This document shows, in pieces, positions 24,893-31,875 of a stretch of DNA of 33,040 nucleotides. The number at the start of each line of letters is the position of its first letter. Position 1 is the first letter of the stretch. This DNA is from Anaerolineae bacterium (lineage in GTDB: Bacteria; Chloroflexota; Anaerolineae; Anaerolineales; Villigracilaceae). Under the pieces are notes generated by a model. That model did not search any database and was not told where the DNA came from. It worked only from the letters and a program-made list of their open reading frames with translations. Made by a program: the position numbers and the translations under genes. The stretch covers positions 1-33,040 of the forward strand of contig JABGOQ010000131.1 in NCBI GenBank assembly GCA_018645405.1, read 5' to 3'.

Positions 24893-26029
24893 AAATATTT
24901 TTAAAAACTCTCTAATCCTCGCCGCACTCTCCTCCCAAGTGGGATGCGCTAAATAGCGTTCACGCGCGGCAAGGCTCATTTGAATAAGTTTTTCTCTGTT
25001 TAAAGATAAATCTTTCAGATATTTGGTTAAATTATCTGCATCCTCGGGGTGCACTAAAAAGCCATCTTTTCCGTGCGTAATAATTTCATGTGCCGCACCA
25101 TCTGTACTGCCGATTGCAGGCAACCCGTATCCCATCCCTTCGAGATAAGCGATGCCAAATCCTTCATAAGAAGAAGGCAAAGCCAAAATATGGCTCTCTC
25201 GAAGCGCAGATTTCAGATTCTCATCATGCAATGCGCCGAGAAAATGAACTTGCTTTTCAAGGTCAAGTTTTTTTACTTGTTGATAATTTTTTTGCACATA
25301 ATTTGGTTCTACATCTAAACCACCAATAATAGAAAGCTGATAGCTCTTTGGACAAAGCTGAGAAAGCGCATCTAATAATGTGTGCAAATTTTTACGGGGA
25401 ATAACACTCCCTAGAAAAGCGATCCTTAACGGAGCATCTTCTTTCGCACGTGCTTTAATTTTAGCTTCATTAATTTGCGGAATAAGCCGATTCCCGGCAG
25501 GGTAAGCGACCACGTTTGAGGGTAATTTTCCAATCTCATTTTTAACAACGCCGCGCGTTGTTTGGCTATTGAAAATGAAGCCATCTACACTTTGGAGGTA
25601 GGCTCGTTCAGGGATATTATAAAGTTTATTTTTCCATGCGGCGCGTTTTTCGCTGCTTTTTAGATGATGAACGATGGAGATGATGGGAGGAAAAGACCCC
25701 ATCCTAGCCTTCCTCCGAGGGGGGAAGGAAGAGTCCCCTCTCTCTAAGGGAGAGGGCGGAGGGTGAGGGCGCAACCGTCGATTCAACCAGAAGAGTGATG
25801 GATGATTAAGTTCATCTTGAATCAACACGTCGAAACGGGAGCCAGTCAAACGTCGCAGGAGCGAAGTGGAGAAATTATCCGCTAAATGGGCGACATAATT
25901 CCGCCACGGGATCGAGATAATTTTCACATCATCGCCCGCATCCCGTAGGTGCGCCACCAATTTTCGGTCGTAGAGATAGCCGCCAGAAAGCGTATCCAGG
26001 CTGCCGTAAATGACCAAGCCAATTCGCAT
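24869..26029 (-). CDS. Glycosyltransferase, GT4-like, with an in-frame repeat insertion
   Basis: 386 residues, GT-B fold. The N-terminal domain begins MRIGLVIYGSLDTLSGGYLYDRKL and has the SIVHHLKSSE segment. The donor-binding domain has IAFLGSVIPRKNLHTLL, HFLGALHDENL, LALPSSYEGFGIAYLEGMGYGLPAIGS and EDADNLTKYL; the EGFGIAYLEG block is the nucleotide-sugar motif of GT4. Residues about 87-113 (PHPPPSPLERG...ARMGSF) are low-complexity and correspond to a palindromic repeat inserted in frame. The last eight residues (FTAKTRRT) come from another repeat. The start overlaps the upstream PTPS-like stop as TAATG. Sugar and acceptor are unknown; context suggests a pterin/pyrimidine-type or lipid acceptor. 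Confidence 0.92.
   Translation of the reverse strand: MRIGLVIYGSLDTLSGGYLYDRKLVAHLRDAGDDVKIISIPWRNYVAHLADNFSTSLLRRLTGSRFDVLIQDELNHPSLFWLNRRLRPHPPPSPLERGDSSFPPRRKARMGSFPPIISIVHHLKSSEKRAAWKNKLYNIPERAYLQSVDGFIFNSQTTRGVVKNEIGKLPSNVVAYPAGNRLIPQINEAKIKARAKEDAPLRIAFLGSVIPRKNLHTLLDALSQLCPKSYQLSIIGGLDVEPNYVQKNYQQVKKLDLEKQVHFLGALHDENLKSALRESHILALPSSYEGFGIAYLEGMGYGLPAIGSTDGAAHEIITHGKDGFLVHPEDADNLTKYLKDLSLNREKLIQMSLAARERYLAHPTWEESAARIREFLKIFTAKTRRT
25691..25771. repeat. In-frame double-hairpin repeat inside the glycosyltransferase gene
   Basis: About 81 nt containing two adjacent 9-bp hairpins with 3-nt loops: 25708-25716 with 25720-25728 and 25736-25744 with 25748-25756. It is purine/pyrimidine-skewed, unlike the rest of the gene. 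Its length is a multiple of three, so the frame continues. It resembles the widespread CCCTCTCCC...GGGAGAGGG dispersed repeat type. Confidence 0.75.
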
Positions 26030-26406
26030 TAACGCGTCAGCCTAAATTCCGCCCAAGCGATCTCGTTTTCCCAGAGCTTGACGGCGAAAGCAGAGATATT
26101 CGGCGCCGCAATTCGTTCACTGAGCATCTCACACAGGATGCGCGAAAAATGCTCAATTGAAGGATTCAGCCCTTCAAAAGCCGGAAACTCATTCAGCGTT
26201 TTATCACGATATTCGGTAACCAGCGCGTCAAGATTATTCTCAATATCAACAATATCGACCAAATATCCGTGCTGGTCGAGCATGCTCCCCTCGAGCTGCA
26301 ACTCGATCACATAATGATGCGAATGAAGCTCATTTTCGGCTCCCCAATCCCCACCGAATAGAAAATGTTGTGCAACGAAATCACGTTTTACAGCGACAGT
26401 GTACAT
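26029..26406 (-). CDS. 6-pyruvoyltetrahydropterin synthase/QueD family protein, Cys-to-Glu variant
   Basis: 125 residues, the normal length. The three zinc-binding histidines are present: His14 in VAQHFLFGG and His28/His30 in ELHSHHY. At the position four residues before the first HxH histidine, where PTPS and QueD have the catalytic Cys, this protein has Glu24. Replacement of Cys by Glu is a known property of PTPS-III enzymes, which cleave dihydroneopterin-type substrates in place of FolB. A strong AGGAGG precedes the ATG at 26406, which is why the longer upstream frame is rejected. It is placed between the MDR dehydrogenase and the glycosyltransferase, with TAATG coupling to the latter. The substrate is open because the neighbouring cyclohydrolase is type II. 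Confidence 0.88.
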   Translation of the reverse strand: MYTVAVKRDFVAQHFLFGGDWGAENELHSHHYVIELQLEGSMLDQHGYLVDIVDIENNLDALVTEYRDKTLNEFPAFEGLNPSIEHFSRILCEMLSERIAAPNISAFAVKLWENEIAWAEFRLTR

Positions 26407-26446
26407 GGCGTTCCTCCTAAATTTTAAAAATAAGCTAAACCGCTCT

Positions 26447-26491
26447 GGTTTCGATACGGGTGACGATAGTACCGTCACCCACTCAACCGCC
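26447..26491. repeat. Dispersed palindromic repeat (GGTTTCGATACGG...CTCAACC type)
   Basis: A perfect 8-bp hairpin GGGTGACG-atagtac-CGTCACCC (26458-26480) flanked by GGTTTCGATAC and ACTCAACCGCC. This flank pattern is, from memory, a common bacterial intergenic repeat. It lies in the 93-nt gap between the MDR dehydrogenase and the PTPS-like gene. Confidence 0.6.
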
Positions 26492-26499
26492 GCTGATTC

Positions 26500-27492
26500 T
26501 TAATCTTTATATTCAAATACAACTTGTAAAACATCCTGCGGATGGGTATCGAGCGTGGCATAGGCTTGCTCTGCCTCCCCAAGCGGGATGCGCGACGAAA
26601 TCAGCTTGCTCGGTCTAACCCGCTTCAACATCTCCCAGACCAACCCAAACCGACGCGATTTATCCCAGCGTCCGCTCAGATTCGGTGCAATCGTGCTCAC
26701 TTGCGAGCTAATAATTTGTATCCGCTCCCGATGAAAACGCCCACCTAAACCTAAGGAAACGGGCTTTTGCCCATACCATGAGCCAACGATAATTCTGCCA
26801 CTAAAACCGACTTTTTCTATCGCGGCATTAAGCGCATCTGGAACACCAGAAAGTTCGAGGGCAAGGTCAAAATTGGTCAAATCAATTTCTTCGGGAGCAA
26901 AAGCCGCGTCGACACCGAGGGCGAGCGCGGCTTCTCTGCGCATGGGAACGGGGTCGACGACCACTAAGCTTTCTAGCGGAAACTGGCGTAAAAGTGCAGA
27001 AACCAACAAGCCTACAATTCCCTGCCCAAAGACGATGACACGCTCTCCAAGAATGGGTTTTGCATCCATGACTAAATTGACGGCGGTTTCCATATTGGGG
27101 AGAAAAACAGCGTCTTCATCCGCAATATCATCGGGAATGAAAATCAAATCACTTTCTTTTGCTAAAAAATGACTTTGATGGGGTTGAAAAGAAAAAACAC
27201 GTTTTCCCAATAATTTCTTAGAGAGTTTTTCACCAACTTCTTCAATAACCCCAACAGCCATATAGCCGTATTTAAGTGGATAATCATTTTGCTCTTCGAG
27301 CGCATCAATACTTGCATCCACTGCCATCTCACGCGGAAATTGGCCGCGATAAAAAAGCATCTCTGTCCCTGCGCTGATGGCAGTAAGTGTCGTTTGCACA
27401 AGAATTTGGTCTGCTTTGGGTACAGGCAAATCTTCTTCCCGTATAGAAAGTTTATAAGGGCCATCAAAGTAGAGGGCTTGGCGTATTTTCAT
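26500..27492 (-). CDS. Medium-chain dehydrogenase/reductase (alcohol-dehydrogenase-like), no catalytic zinc site
   Basis: 330 residues. N-terminal GroES-like domain (DQILVQTTLTAISAGTEML) and Rossmann domain with VIVFGQGIVGLLVSALL and VVVDPVPMRREAAL. The usual catalytic-zinc Cys in the GxCGTD position is replaced by SAGTE, and the four-Cys structural-zinc lobe is absent. It is therefore a zinc-free MDR, closer in style to BchC or quinone-oxidoreductase types than to classical alcohol dehydrogenases. The likely role is oxidoreduction of a side-chain hydroxyl or keto group in the pathway of this series. A promoter-like sequence lies in the end of the upstream cyclohydrolase gene, giving an ~87-nt leader. 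Confidence 0.87.
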   Translation of the reverse strand: MKIRQALYFDGPYKLSIREEDLPVPKADQILVQTTLTAISAGTEMLFYRGQFPREMAVDASIDALEEQNDYPLKYGYMAVGVIEEVGEKLSKKLLGKRVFSFQPHQSHFLAKESDLIFIPDDIADEDAVFLPNMETAVNLVMDAKPILGERVIVFGQGIVGLLVSALLRQFPLESLVVVDPVPMRREAALALGVDAAFAPEEIDLTNFDLALELSGVPDALNAAIEKVGFSGRIIVGSWYGQKPVSLGLGGRFHRERIQIISSQVSTIAPNLSGRWDKSRRFGLVWEMLKRVRPSKLISSRIPLGEAEQAYATLDTHPQDVLQVVFEYKD

Positions 27493-27555
27493 ATTTTATG
27501 GCAGATGCAATACACATTGAATTTAGCGAATATATTTAACTTTGTAGAGCTAAAC

Positions 27556-27585
27556 TGCAACGCATCCAAAAGAAAATGCAATGCA
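27556..27585 (-). promoter_or_regulatory. Operator-like inverted repeat in the dehydrogenase leader
   Basis: TGCAACGCAT (27556-27565) and ATGCAATGCA (27576-27585) form an imperfect inverted repeat (8 of 10) with a 10-nt spacer. It directly abuts the -10 box and covers the expected transcription start. Confidence 0.35.
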
Positions 27586-27613
27586 ATTATACCGAAACCG
27601 TATTCAAGCTCAA
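27586..27613 (-). promoter_or_regulatory. Candidate internal promoter for dehydrogenase-PTPS-glycosyltransferase-methyltransferase-reductase
   Basis: On the minus strand, TTGAGC (27613-27608) and TATAAT (27591-27586) are separated by 16 nt. It lies across the last codons and stop of the GTP cyclohydrolase II gene, 94 nt before the dehydrogenase start. Confidence 0.5.
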
Positions 27614-28201
27614 CAAATGATTCATCCGTTGCATTTTTGTGTGTAGATATTTTTCATTCTCAAGATTCACTGTTGGTTCAAGTGAGACACGATTAGAGAC
27701 TTTGATGCCCAACTCTTGAAGCCCGCTGATTTTGGTCGGATTATTCGTAATCAGCCGTATAGATTTTATCCCTAAATTTTCCAACATCTCTGCTGCGATG
27801 GTGTAATCGCGTTCATCGGCTTGATGGCCAAGCATCAGGTTTGCTTCAACTGTATCATACCCTTCATCTTGCAAATTATACGCTTTCATCTTCTCAACAA
27901 GTCCAATTCCGCGCCCCTCTTGGCGTAAATAGAGCAAAGCCCCCTCGCCTTTTTCGGCAATAATTTTCATTGCGGTTTGTAATTGTTCGCCACAATCGCA
28001 ACGCTGTGAACCTAAAACATCGCCTGTAAAACATTCTGAGTGGACGCGCACGAAAACATCTTCTTTCCCTGCCACATCTCCCATTGAAATGCTCAGGTGT
28101 TCTTTATCGTCATAAGTCTCATAAACACAGAGTTGAAATTCCCCTGCATTGGTTGGAATACGCGCGCAAACCGTGCGTTTAGTTTCTTTTTTCTTAAACA
28201 T
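27587..28201 (-). CDS. ribA: GTP cyclohydrolase II
   Basis: 204 residues, a stand-alone GCH II without the DHBP synthase domain. Opens GTP to 2,5-diamino-6-ribosylamino-4(3H)-pyrimidinone 5'-phosphate, formate and pyrophosphate. The zinc cysteines are Cys57, Cys68 and Cys70 in RVHSECFTGDVLGSQRCDCG; YLRQEGRGIGLVEKMKAYNL and DTVEANLMLGHQADERDY are the GTP site. Tyr108 corresponds to the Tyr (E. coli Tyr105) whose loss in a Streptomyces coelicolor paralogue changes the product, so the canonical product is expected. The start at 28201 is set by GGAGAAAA just upstream and overlaps the flippase-like gene by 8 nt. No ribB, ribE or ribH is nearby. Confidence 0.94.
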   Translation of the reverse strand: MFKKKETKRTVCARIPTNAGEFQLCVYETYDDKEHLSISMGDVAGKEDVFVRVHSECFTGDVLGSQRCDCGEQLQTAMKIIAEKGEGALLYLRQEGRGIGLVEKMKAYNLQDEGYDTVEANLMLGHQADERDYTIAAEMLENLGIKSIRLITNNPTKISGLQELGIKVSNRVSLEPTVNLENEKYLHTKMQRMNHLLSLNTVSV

Positions 28202-29201
28202 AATTTTTCTCCGTAAAATTCTTTTTGCGTGAACCCACGCTGCCAATCCATAAGCCGAATAATGCAAATAATGTATCTCGTACACGAATAAAAAAGCTCA
28301 TACTGACCCCAAAAACGGGATCAAACCCCAGCGATTGCATCGCCATCACCTGCCCTGCTTCGAGTGCCCCCAATCCGCCGGGCAGGGGCGTCAGAAATGC
28401 CAATCTCGCAAAAACGACAATCGCCAAGACATTCACCAAGCTCGTTTCCAAGCCCAAGAAGCGCAATGCAAGAGCATACTCCCCCAGCAAAGAAATCCAT
28501 TTTAATGCTGAAAGAAGACTGGACTGAAACAGGATGCGCGGCTGTTGGCGGCAGAATATCCCGATCTGGGATTCTGCATCAAGCAGCATTTGACGGAACG
28601 CGCGTAGGGACGCTTGCCACCGTTCATTTGGCGGAATCCAGCCGAAAATACGCGCGAGGGGCGTTTTTCCCATCCAAAGAGCAAAGATATAGATCAAGAG
28701 CAGAATCGCCATCCCAGCTGAAAAGCCGACGACCATCCCCGTCATTTCCTGAAAAAAAAGACCTTTCCAAACGACGATCAAAATGGCGAGAGACAAAAAG
28801 GTGAAATTCGCGAGCATTTCAAGCAGCTTATCGAGGCTGACAGAAGCCAGCGCGGTCTCGGTGGGGACGCGATGTTTTTTATGTAAAAAGTAGACTTGTA
28901 GCGGCTCGCCCCCAAATTGCGGACCGGGGGTAAAGTAGCCCAGCCCAAAACTGGCAAGCCGATATTTAGCGAGAGCTAGAAAAGGGACTTTGTACCCCAG
29001 CGCACGAACGATGAGCCACCAGCGGCTACTAAAAAGTAAGACGATTGCCCCATTGACGAGGAGAAGCGTGCCGAGCGAAAGCGGGCTGAGACGGCTGAGC
29101 GCATCCCAAACTTGAGGGAGGGAAATATCGCGCCATGCCCACCAAAAGAGCAACCCAACGAGCATCCAAAGGATGAGTGCGAAGACCTTTTTCTTACGCA
29201 T
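28194..29201 (-). CDS. Flippase-like integral membrane protein (UPF0104/LPG-synthase TM domain type)
   Basis: 335 residues with about eight membrane helices. The family signatures GPQFGGEPLQVYFL and TPLPGGLGALEAG are present, as in the transmembrane flippase part of MprF and in many stand-alone proteins next to glycosyltransferases. Such proteins are thought to move lipid-linked intermediates across the membrane; direct proof is limited. It overlaps the genes on both sides by 8 nt, indicating translational coupling with the CDP-alcohol phosphatidyltransferase upstream and GTP cyclohydrolase II downstream. Confidence 0.9.
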   Translation of the reverse strand: MRKKKVFALILWMLVGLLFWWAWRDISLPQVWDALSRLSPLSLGTLLLVNGAIVLLFSSRWWLIVRALGYKVPFLALAKYRLASFGLGYFTPGPQFGGEPLQVYFLHKKHRVPTETALASVSLDKLLEMLANFTFLSLAILIVVWKGLFFQEMTGMVVGFSAGMAILLLIYIFALWMGKTPLARIFGWIPPNERWQASLRAFRQMLLDAESQIGIFCRQQPRILFQSSLLSALKWISLLGEYALALRFLGLETSLVNVLAIVVFARLAFLTPLPGGLGALEAGQVMAMQSLGFDPVFGVSMSFFIRVRDTLFALFGLWIGSVGSRKKNFTEKNYV

Positions 29202-30351
29202 TCGCGTTCTCTCCAGCGCGGTTATAAATGAGCCACTCTTCGGGCGACCAAAGTGAAAATGCGCCTGTGCCGGTGAAAAGCAGCGTTATGCCAGCGAATA
29301 ATAAGAAAATATGATTTGCTTGAGGAGTAAAGATTAATCCCACAACAATTAAGGCAAAAATAGCCCCCAGCCTACCCAGAGAGCCAAGCAATAACATAAT
29401 GATGGCTGAGAGAGTTAGGATGATCCATAAAACAGCGAGGAAAACAGGAAGTTGCCCAAAAATACGCTGCCATCTATCTGTTATTAACAATATCAAGATA
29501 GCCACTGTGATTAAACGAATGAGGAAGGGAAGCCAGCGCATTGGCGCAGATACGAGGAGATTATCAAAGAGCTTTGCACCTTTCTGGGAGTCAATTTTGC
29601 CTGTGATGAGAAGCCAATCGTAGAGGAAACCACCTAAAAAGGGGAGCATAAAAAGCGTTGCCGCAATAGTCGTTCCGGGCGGTGAAAAAAGTGGGACAAG
29701 TATCGCAACGATAAAGCCCATTTGTATCCCTGCAAAAATACGCCGTCGAAAACTGTTTGGCATTTCGAGATTTTCTTTGCCCTGCTTTTCTCGCAACCAT
29801 AGCCCAGCGATAAAAATATAACGTGCCAAACCAACGGGAAGATACCAAAATGGGACTTGTCCGTACCAGAAGACCAAACCCGTTACAACGAGTACGCCCC
29901 ATGAATCGTTATTCATATCAAGCGCAGCGCCCAGCTTCGTGACGTGGTTGTTAATCCGTGCTAAATAGCCATCGAGCAAATCACTAAGTGCGGCTAAAAG
30001 ATAGAAAGTGAAAGGCAACCACCCCAGCCATCCTTTTGGCCAAGGGGAGAAAAGAAACCCCAGCAGGGCGGCGATGAAGATGCCGCGTGCAAAAGAGACA
30101 ATATTTCCCCATCCCAGCGTGGGGAGAAGTTTATCTTCGCCTTCGCGATGATTTTCGGGGAGAGAACGCCACAAGACAAAGAGTTGCCATATGCCGAAGG
30201 TGGTCGCTAATCCCAGCCAGCGTAGGGCGTAGACAGAATTCCAGAAAGAGTTAAGTAGAAAATATCCCCCACTGGTGAAGAGGATGAAAAAGAGCGCGGC
30301 GCGCATCCATTCTTTTTTTAAGTTGGTGAGGGAGGTGGGCTTTGAGGACAT
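29194..30351 (-). CDS. CDP-alcohol phosphatidyltransferase family membrane protein
   Basis: 385 residues, longer than a minimal enzyme (~200), with about ten hydrophobic helices. The full catalytic motif D-x2-D-G-x2-A-R-x8-G-x3-D-x3-D is present, from SDLLDGYLAR to ALDMNND near residues 122-150. The enzyme class joins a CDP-linked lipid head to an alcohol (or the reverse), releasing CMP. The C-terminal half adds further membrane helices of unknown role. The start at 30351 has only pyrimidines upstream and no Shine-Dalgarno; an ATG at 30306 is a possible alternative. It is the first gene of the tightly packed eight-gene series. Confidence 0.9.
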   Translation of the reverse strand: MSSKPTSLTNLKKEWMRAALFFILFTSGGYFLLNSFWNSVYALRWLGLATTFGIWQLFVLWRSLPENHREGEDKLLPTLGWGNIVSFARGIFIAALLGFLFSPWPKGWLGWLPFTFYLLAALSDLLDGYLARINNHVTKLGAALDMNNDSWGVLVVTGLVFWYGQVPFWYLPVGLARYIFIAGLWLREKQGKENLEMPNSFRRRIFAGIQMGFIVAILVPLFSPPGTTIAATLFMLPFLGGFLYDWLLITGKIDSQKGAKLFDNLLVSAPMRWLPFLIRLITVAILILLITDRWQRIFGQLPVFLAVLWIILTLSAIIMLLLGSLGRLGAIFALIVVGLIFTPQANHIFLLFAGITLLFTGTGAFSLWSPEEWLIYNRAGENANA

Positions 30352-30367
30352 AGAAAAAAAGAGAAGA

Positions 30368-30411
30368 GATGAGTGATGAGTGAGAAACTCACTCGTTACT
30401 TTTCACTCATC
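30368..30411. repeat. Nested hairpin between DUF420 and CDP-alcohol phosphatidyltransferase genes
   Basis: Outer stem GATGAGTGA (30368-30376) with TCACTCATC (30403-30411), and inner stem GAGTGAG (30378-30384) with CTCACTC (30388-30394), both perfect. No T run follows directly on the minus strand, so it is more repeat-like than a classical terminator. Confidence 0.55.
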
Positions 30412-30414
30412 AAA

Positions 30415-30897
30415 TTAATAAGTCGGCGGGTTAGGATTATTCACAAACCACGCAAAATAGACCCATACGCCCAAAATTGTTGTGAGCATATATAAGCCAT
30501 AAGCAACACGCATAAAGCCTTTGTAATTTTTGAATTTTAAGGCTTTTGGTACAAGTCCGTTTCCGCGTAAGGTCACAAAAAGCCCGAAGGTGAGGGCGAA
30601 GAATCCTACAAAGGCGTGCAGGGTCGTAATGGCGTAAAAGCCTTCGCTAAGTTGAGCGGGAACACCGGGCGCAACAAAATCTCTGTAGGGCAAAATCATC
30701 ATCCACAAGACCATGATCGCGTTCAAGACCGCAGCCACTGTTTGCACCCAGCGATGCACGTCATATTGCTTTTTTACCGCCAAAGCAACACCCACAGTAA
30801 AAAGGGATGCGATGACAATCATCATTACCAAAGTAAAATCAGCGGCGAAGTTTGCGCTCGTGCCGAAAAATCCCGGCTTGTGTAATATTTCGTTCAT
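30415..30897 (-). CDS. DUF420 family membrane protein
   Basis: 160 residues with four membrane helices (around DFTLVMMIVIASLFTVGVAL, VQTVAAVLNAIMVLWMMI, TLHAFVGFFALTFGLFV and VAYGLYMLTTILGVWVYFAW). Conserved His residues in YDVHRW and TLHAFVG fit the DUF420 family, of which the Bacillus/Staphylococcus member CtaM is needed for active heme-A-type oxidase. No cytochrome oxidase gene lies in this window, so the role is only suggested. TGGAGAAAA precedes the ATG. It is divergent from the papain-like gene. Confidence 0.85.
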   Translation of the reverse strand: MNEILHKPGFFGTSANFAADFTLVMMIVIASLFTVGVALAVKKQYDVHRWVQTVAAVLNAIMVLWMMILPYRDFVAPGVPAQLSEGFYAITTLHAFVGFFALTFGLFVTLRGNGLVPKALKFKNYKGFMRVAYGLYMLTTILGVWVYFAWFVNNPNPPTY

Positions 30898-30961
30898 GGC
30901 GTTTTCTCCATATTTGATAAATAAGACAAAATTTTACCATATTGTAAATTTAAAACTCAGG

Positions 30962-30967
30962 TAAAAT
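30962..30967 (+). promoter_or_regulatory. -10 box close to the start of the papain-like gene
   Basis: TAAAAT ends 8 nt before the ATG at 30976, which would give an almost leaderless transcript. A short GGGAGA lies between them and could alternatively act as a weak Shine-Dalgarno if transcription starts further upstream. Confidence 0.35.
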
Positions 30968-30975
30968 TGGGAGAT

Positions 30976-31857
30976 ATGTCATTAAAACTTAAAGATATTG
31001 GATTTGGATTATCAGCCGGGATGGGAATCACCTTTCTCTTTTTTGTTGGATTCGTTTATCTTGCAGATGCTGTGCCGCTCGTGGACGCACTACCTGCTTC
31101 CGCGCAAGAGGCATTATCTGCACCCCAATTTTTTCCATCCGCAACAGTTATATCAACACCTATGCCAACCCCAACACTTGGTCCCGTTTCTTTAGCGCCA
31201 TATCCCAGCCAGCCACCGCCGATAGCGACGTTAAACGTAGAGAATCTCATTCTCAGCAACCCACTTGATGGTGAGGAGCAAGCCCAAATCCACGCTGCGT
31301 CTCTGGCTTTCGTTTCCCCAGATTTTTATAGTAGCAAAGCGATCGGGGAGGCAATCAACGGTGAGGGGTACGGACATCCCAGCAATATTTGTGGTCCATT
31401 GGCAATTGCGATTTTGCAAGAGGGGGCAATTTTGAGCAATCGCACTGCACCTTATGAATTTTGGTTACTCAACCCAGATATTTATGAAGACCGCCTGAAA
31501 TTGGATGATGTTTTCGCAGAATCACGTTTTAAAAGTTGGCGCGATCATACAGCCTTAAATAAAGTAGATTGGGAGAATAATCCGCTTATGCCCGGTGATT
31601 TTCTCTATCTCTTTAGTGGCAGTCGGGGGAATTTTGAACATATGCTCGCCGTAACGCGCGTGGACGAAGAAGGGCGCGCCTACACTGTGACCAACCACAA
31701 AACAGAAGATGATGGATTTATCATCACCGAAGAAATGCTCTATGACCCCAATAATCCTGGCGAAGGGCTTTTTTATCTGTGGACAGCGCGTGAAAAAGCC
31801 TTGCTCGGTTCTACAGGCTTTGATGGTTATCAACTTTGGCGTTTACGCAGAAAATAA
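30976..31857 (+). CDS. Membrane-anchored extracytoplasmic protein with papain-like Cys/His/Asn arrangement
   Basis: 293 residues. One N-terminal membrane helix (about 8-31) is followed by a Pro/Thr/Ser-rich linker (about 45-80: TPMPTPTLGP) and a globular domain. Within it Cys139 (SNICGPLAIAILQE), His222 (NFEHMLAVTRV) and Asn240 (YTVTNHKT) stand in the order and spacing of papain-fold (NlpC/C39/CHAP-like) enzymes. I do not recognise the exact family. A peptidase or amidase acting on cell-wall or surface substrates is a reasonable inference, not shown. The gene lies 18 nt before the polyprenyl diphosphate synthase gene. Confidence 0.75.
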   Translation: MSLKLKDIGFGLSAGMGITFLFFVGFVYLADAVPLVDALPASAQEALSAPQFFPSATVISTPMPTPTLGPVSLAPYPSQPPPIATLNVENLILSNPLDGEEQAQIHAASLAFVSPDFYSSKAIGEAINGEGYGHPSNICGPLAIAILQEGAILSNRTAPYEFWLLNPDIYEDRLKLDDVFAESRFKSWRDHTALNKVDWENNPLMPGDFLYLFSGSRGNFEHMLAVTRVDEEGRAYTVTNHKTEDDGFIITEEMLYDPNNPGEGLFYLWTAREKALLGSTGFDGYQLWRLRRK

Positions 31858-31862
31858 GCTGT

Positions 31863-31868
31863 TAGAAT
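31863..31868 (+). promoter_or_regulatory. -10 box suggesting leaderless polyprenyl synthase transcript
   Basis: TAGAAT ends 7 nt before the ATG at 31876, with TTTACG (31842-31847) as a weak -35 at 15 nt. No Shine-Dalgarno is present. Co-transcription with the gene 18 nt upstream is also possible. Confidence 0.4.
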
Positions 31869-31875
31869 TATCCTT

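Noticed and set aside
23236-28201. Ordinary riboflavin biosynthesis operon
   Set aside because: Only GCH II and the reductase are present; DHBP synthase, lumazine synthase, riboflavin synthase and the deaminase domain are missing, and the intervening genes do not belong to that pathway.
30368-30411. Rho-independent terminator of the DUF420 gene
   Set aside because: Nested perfect stems exist, but no T run follows directly on the minus strand; it was kept as a repeat.
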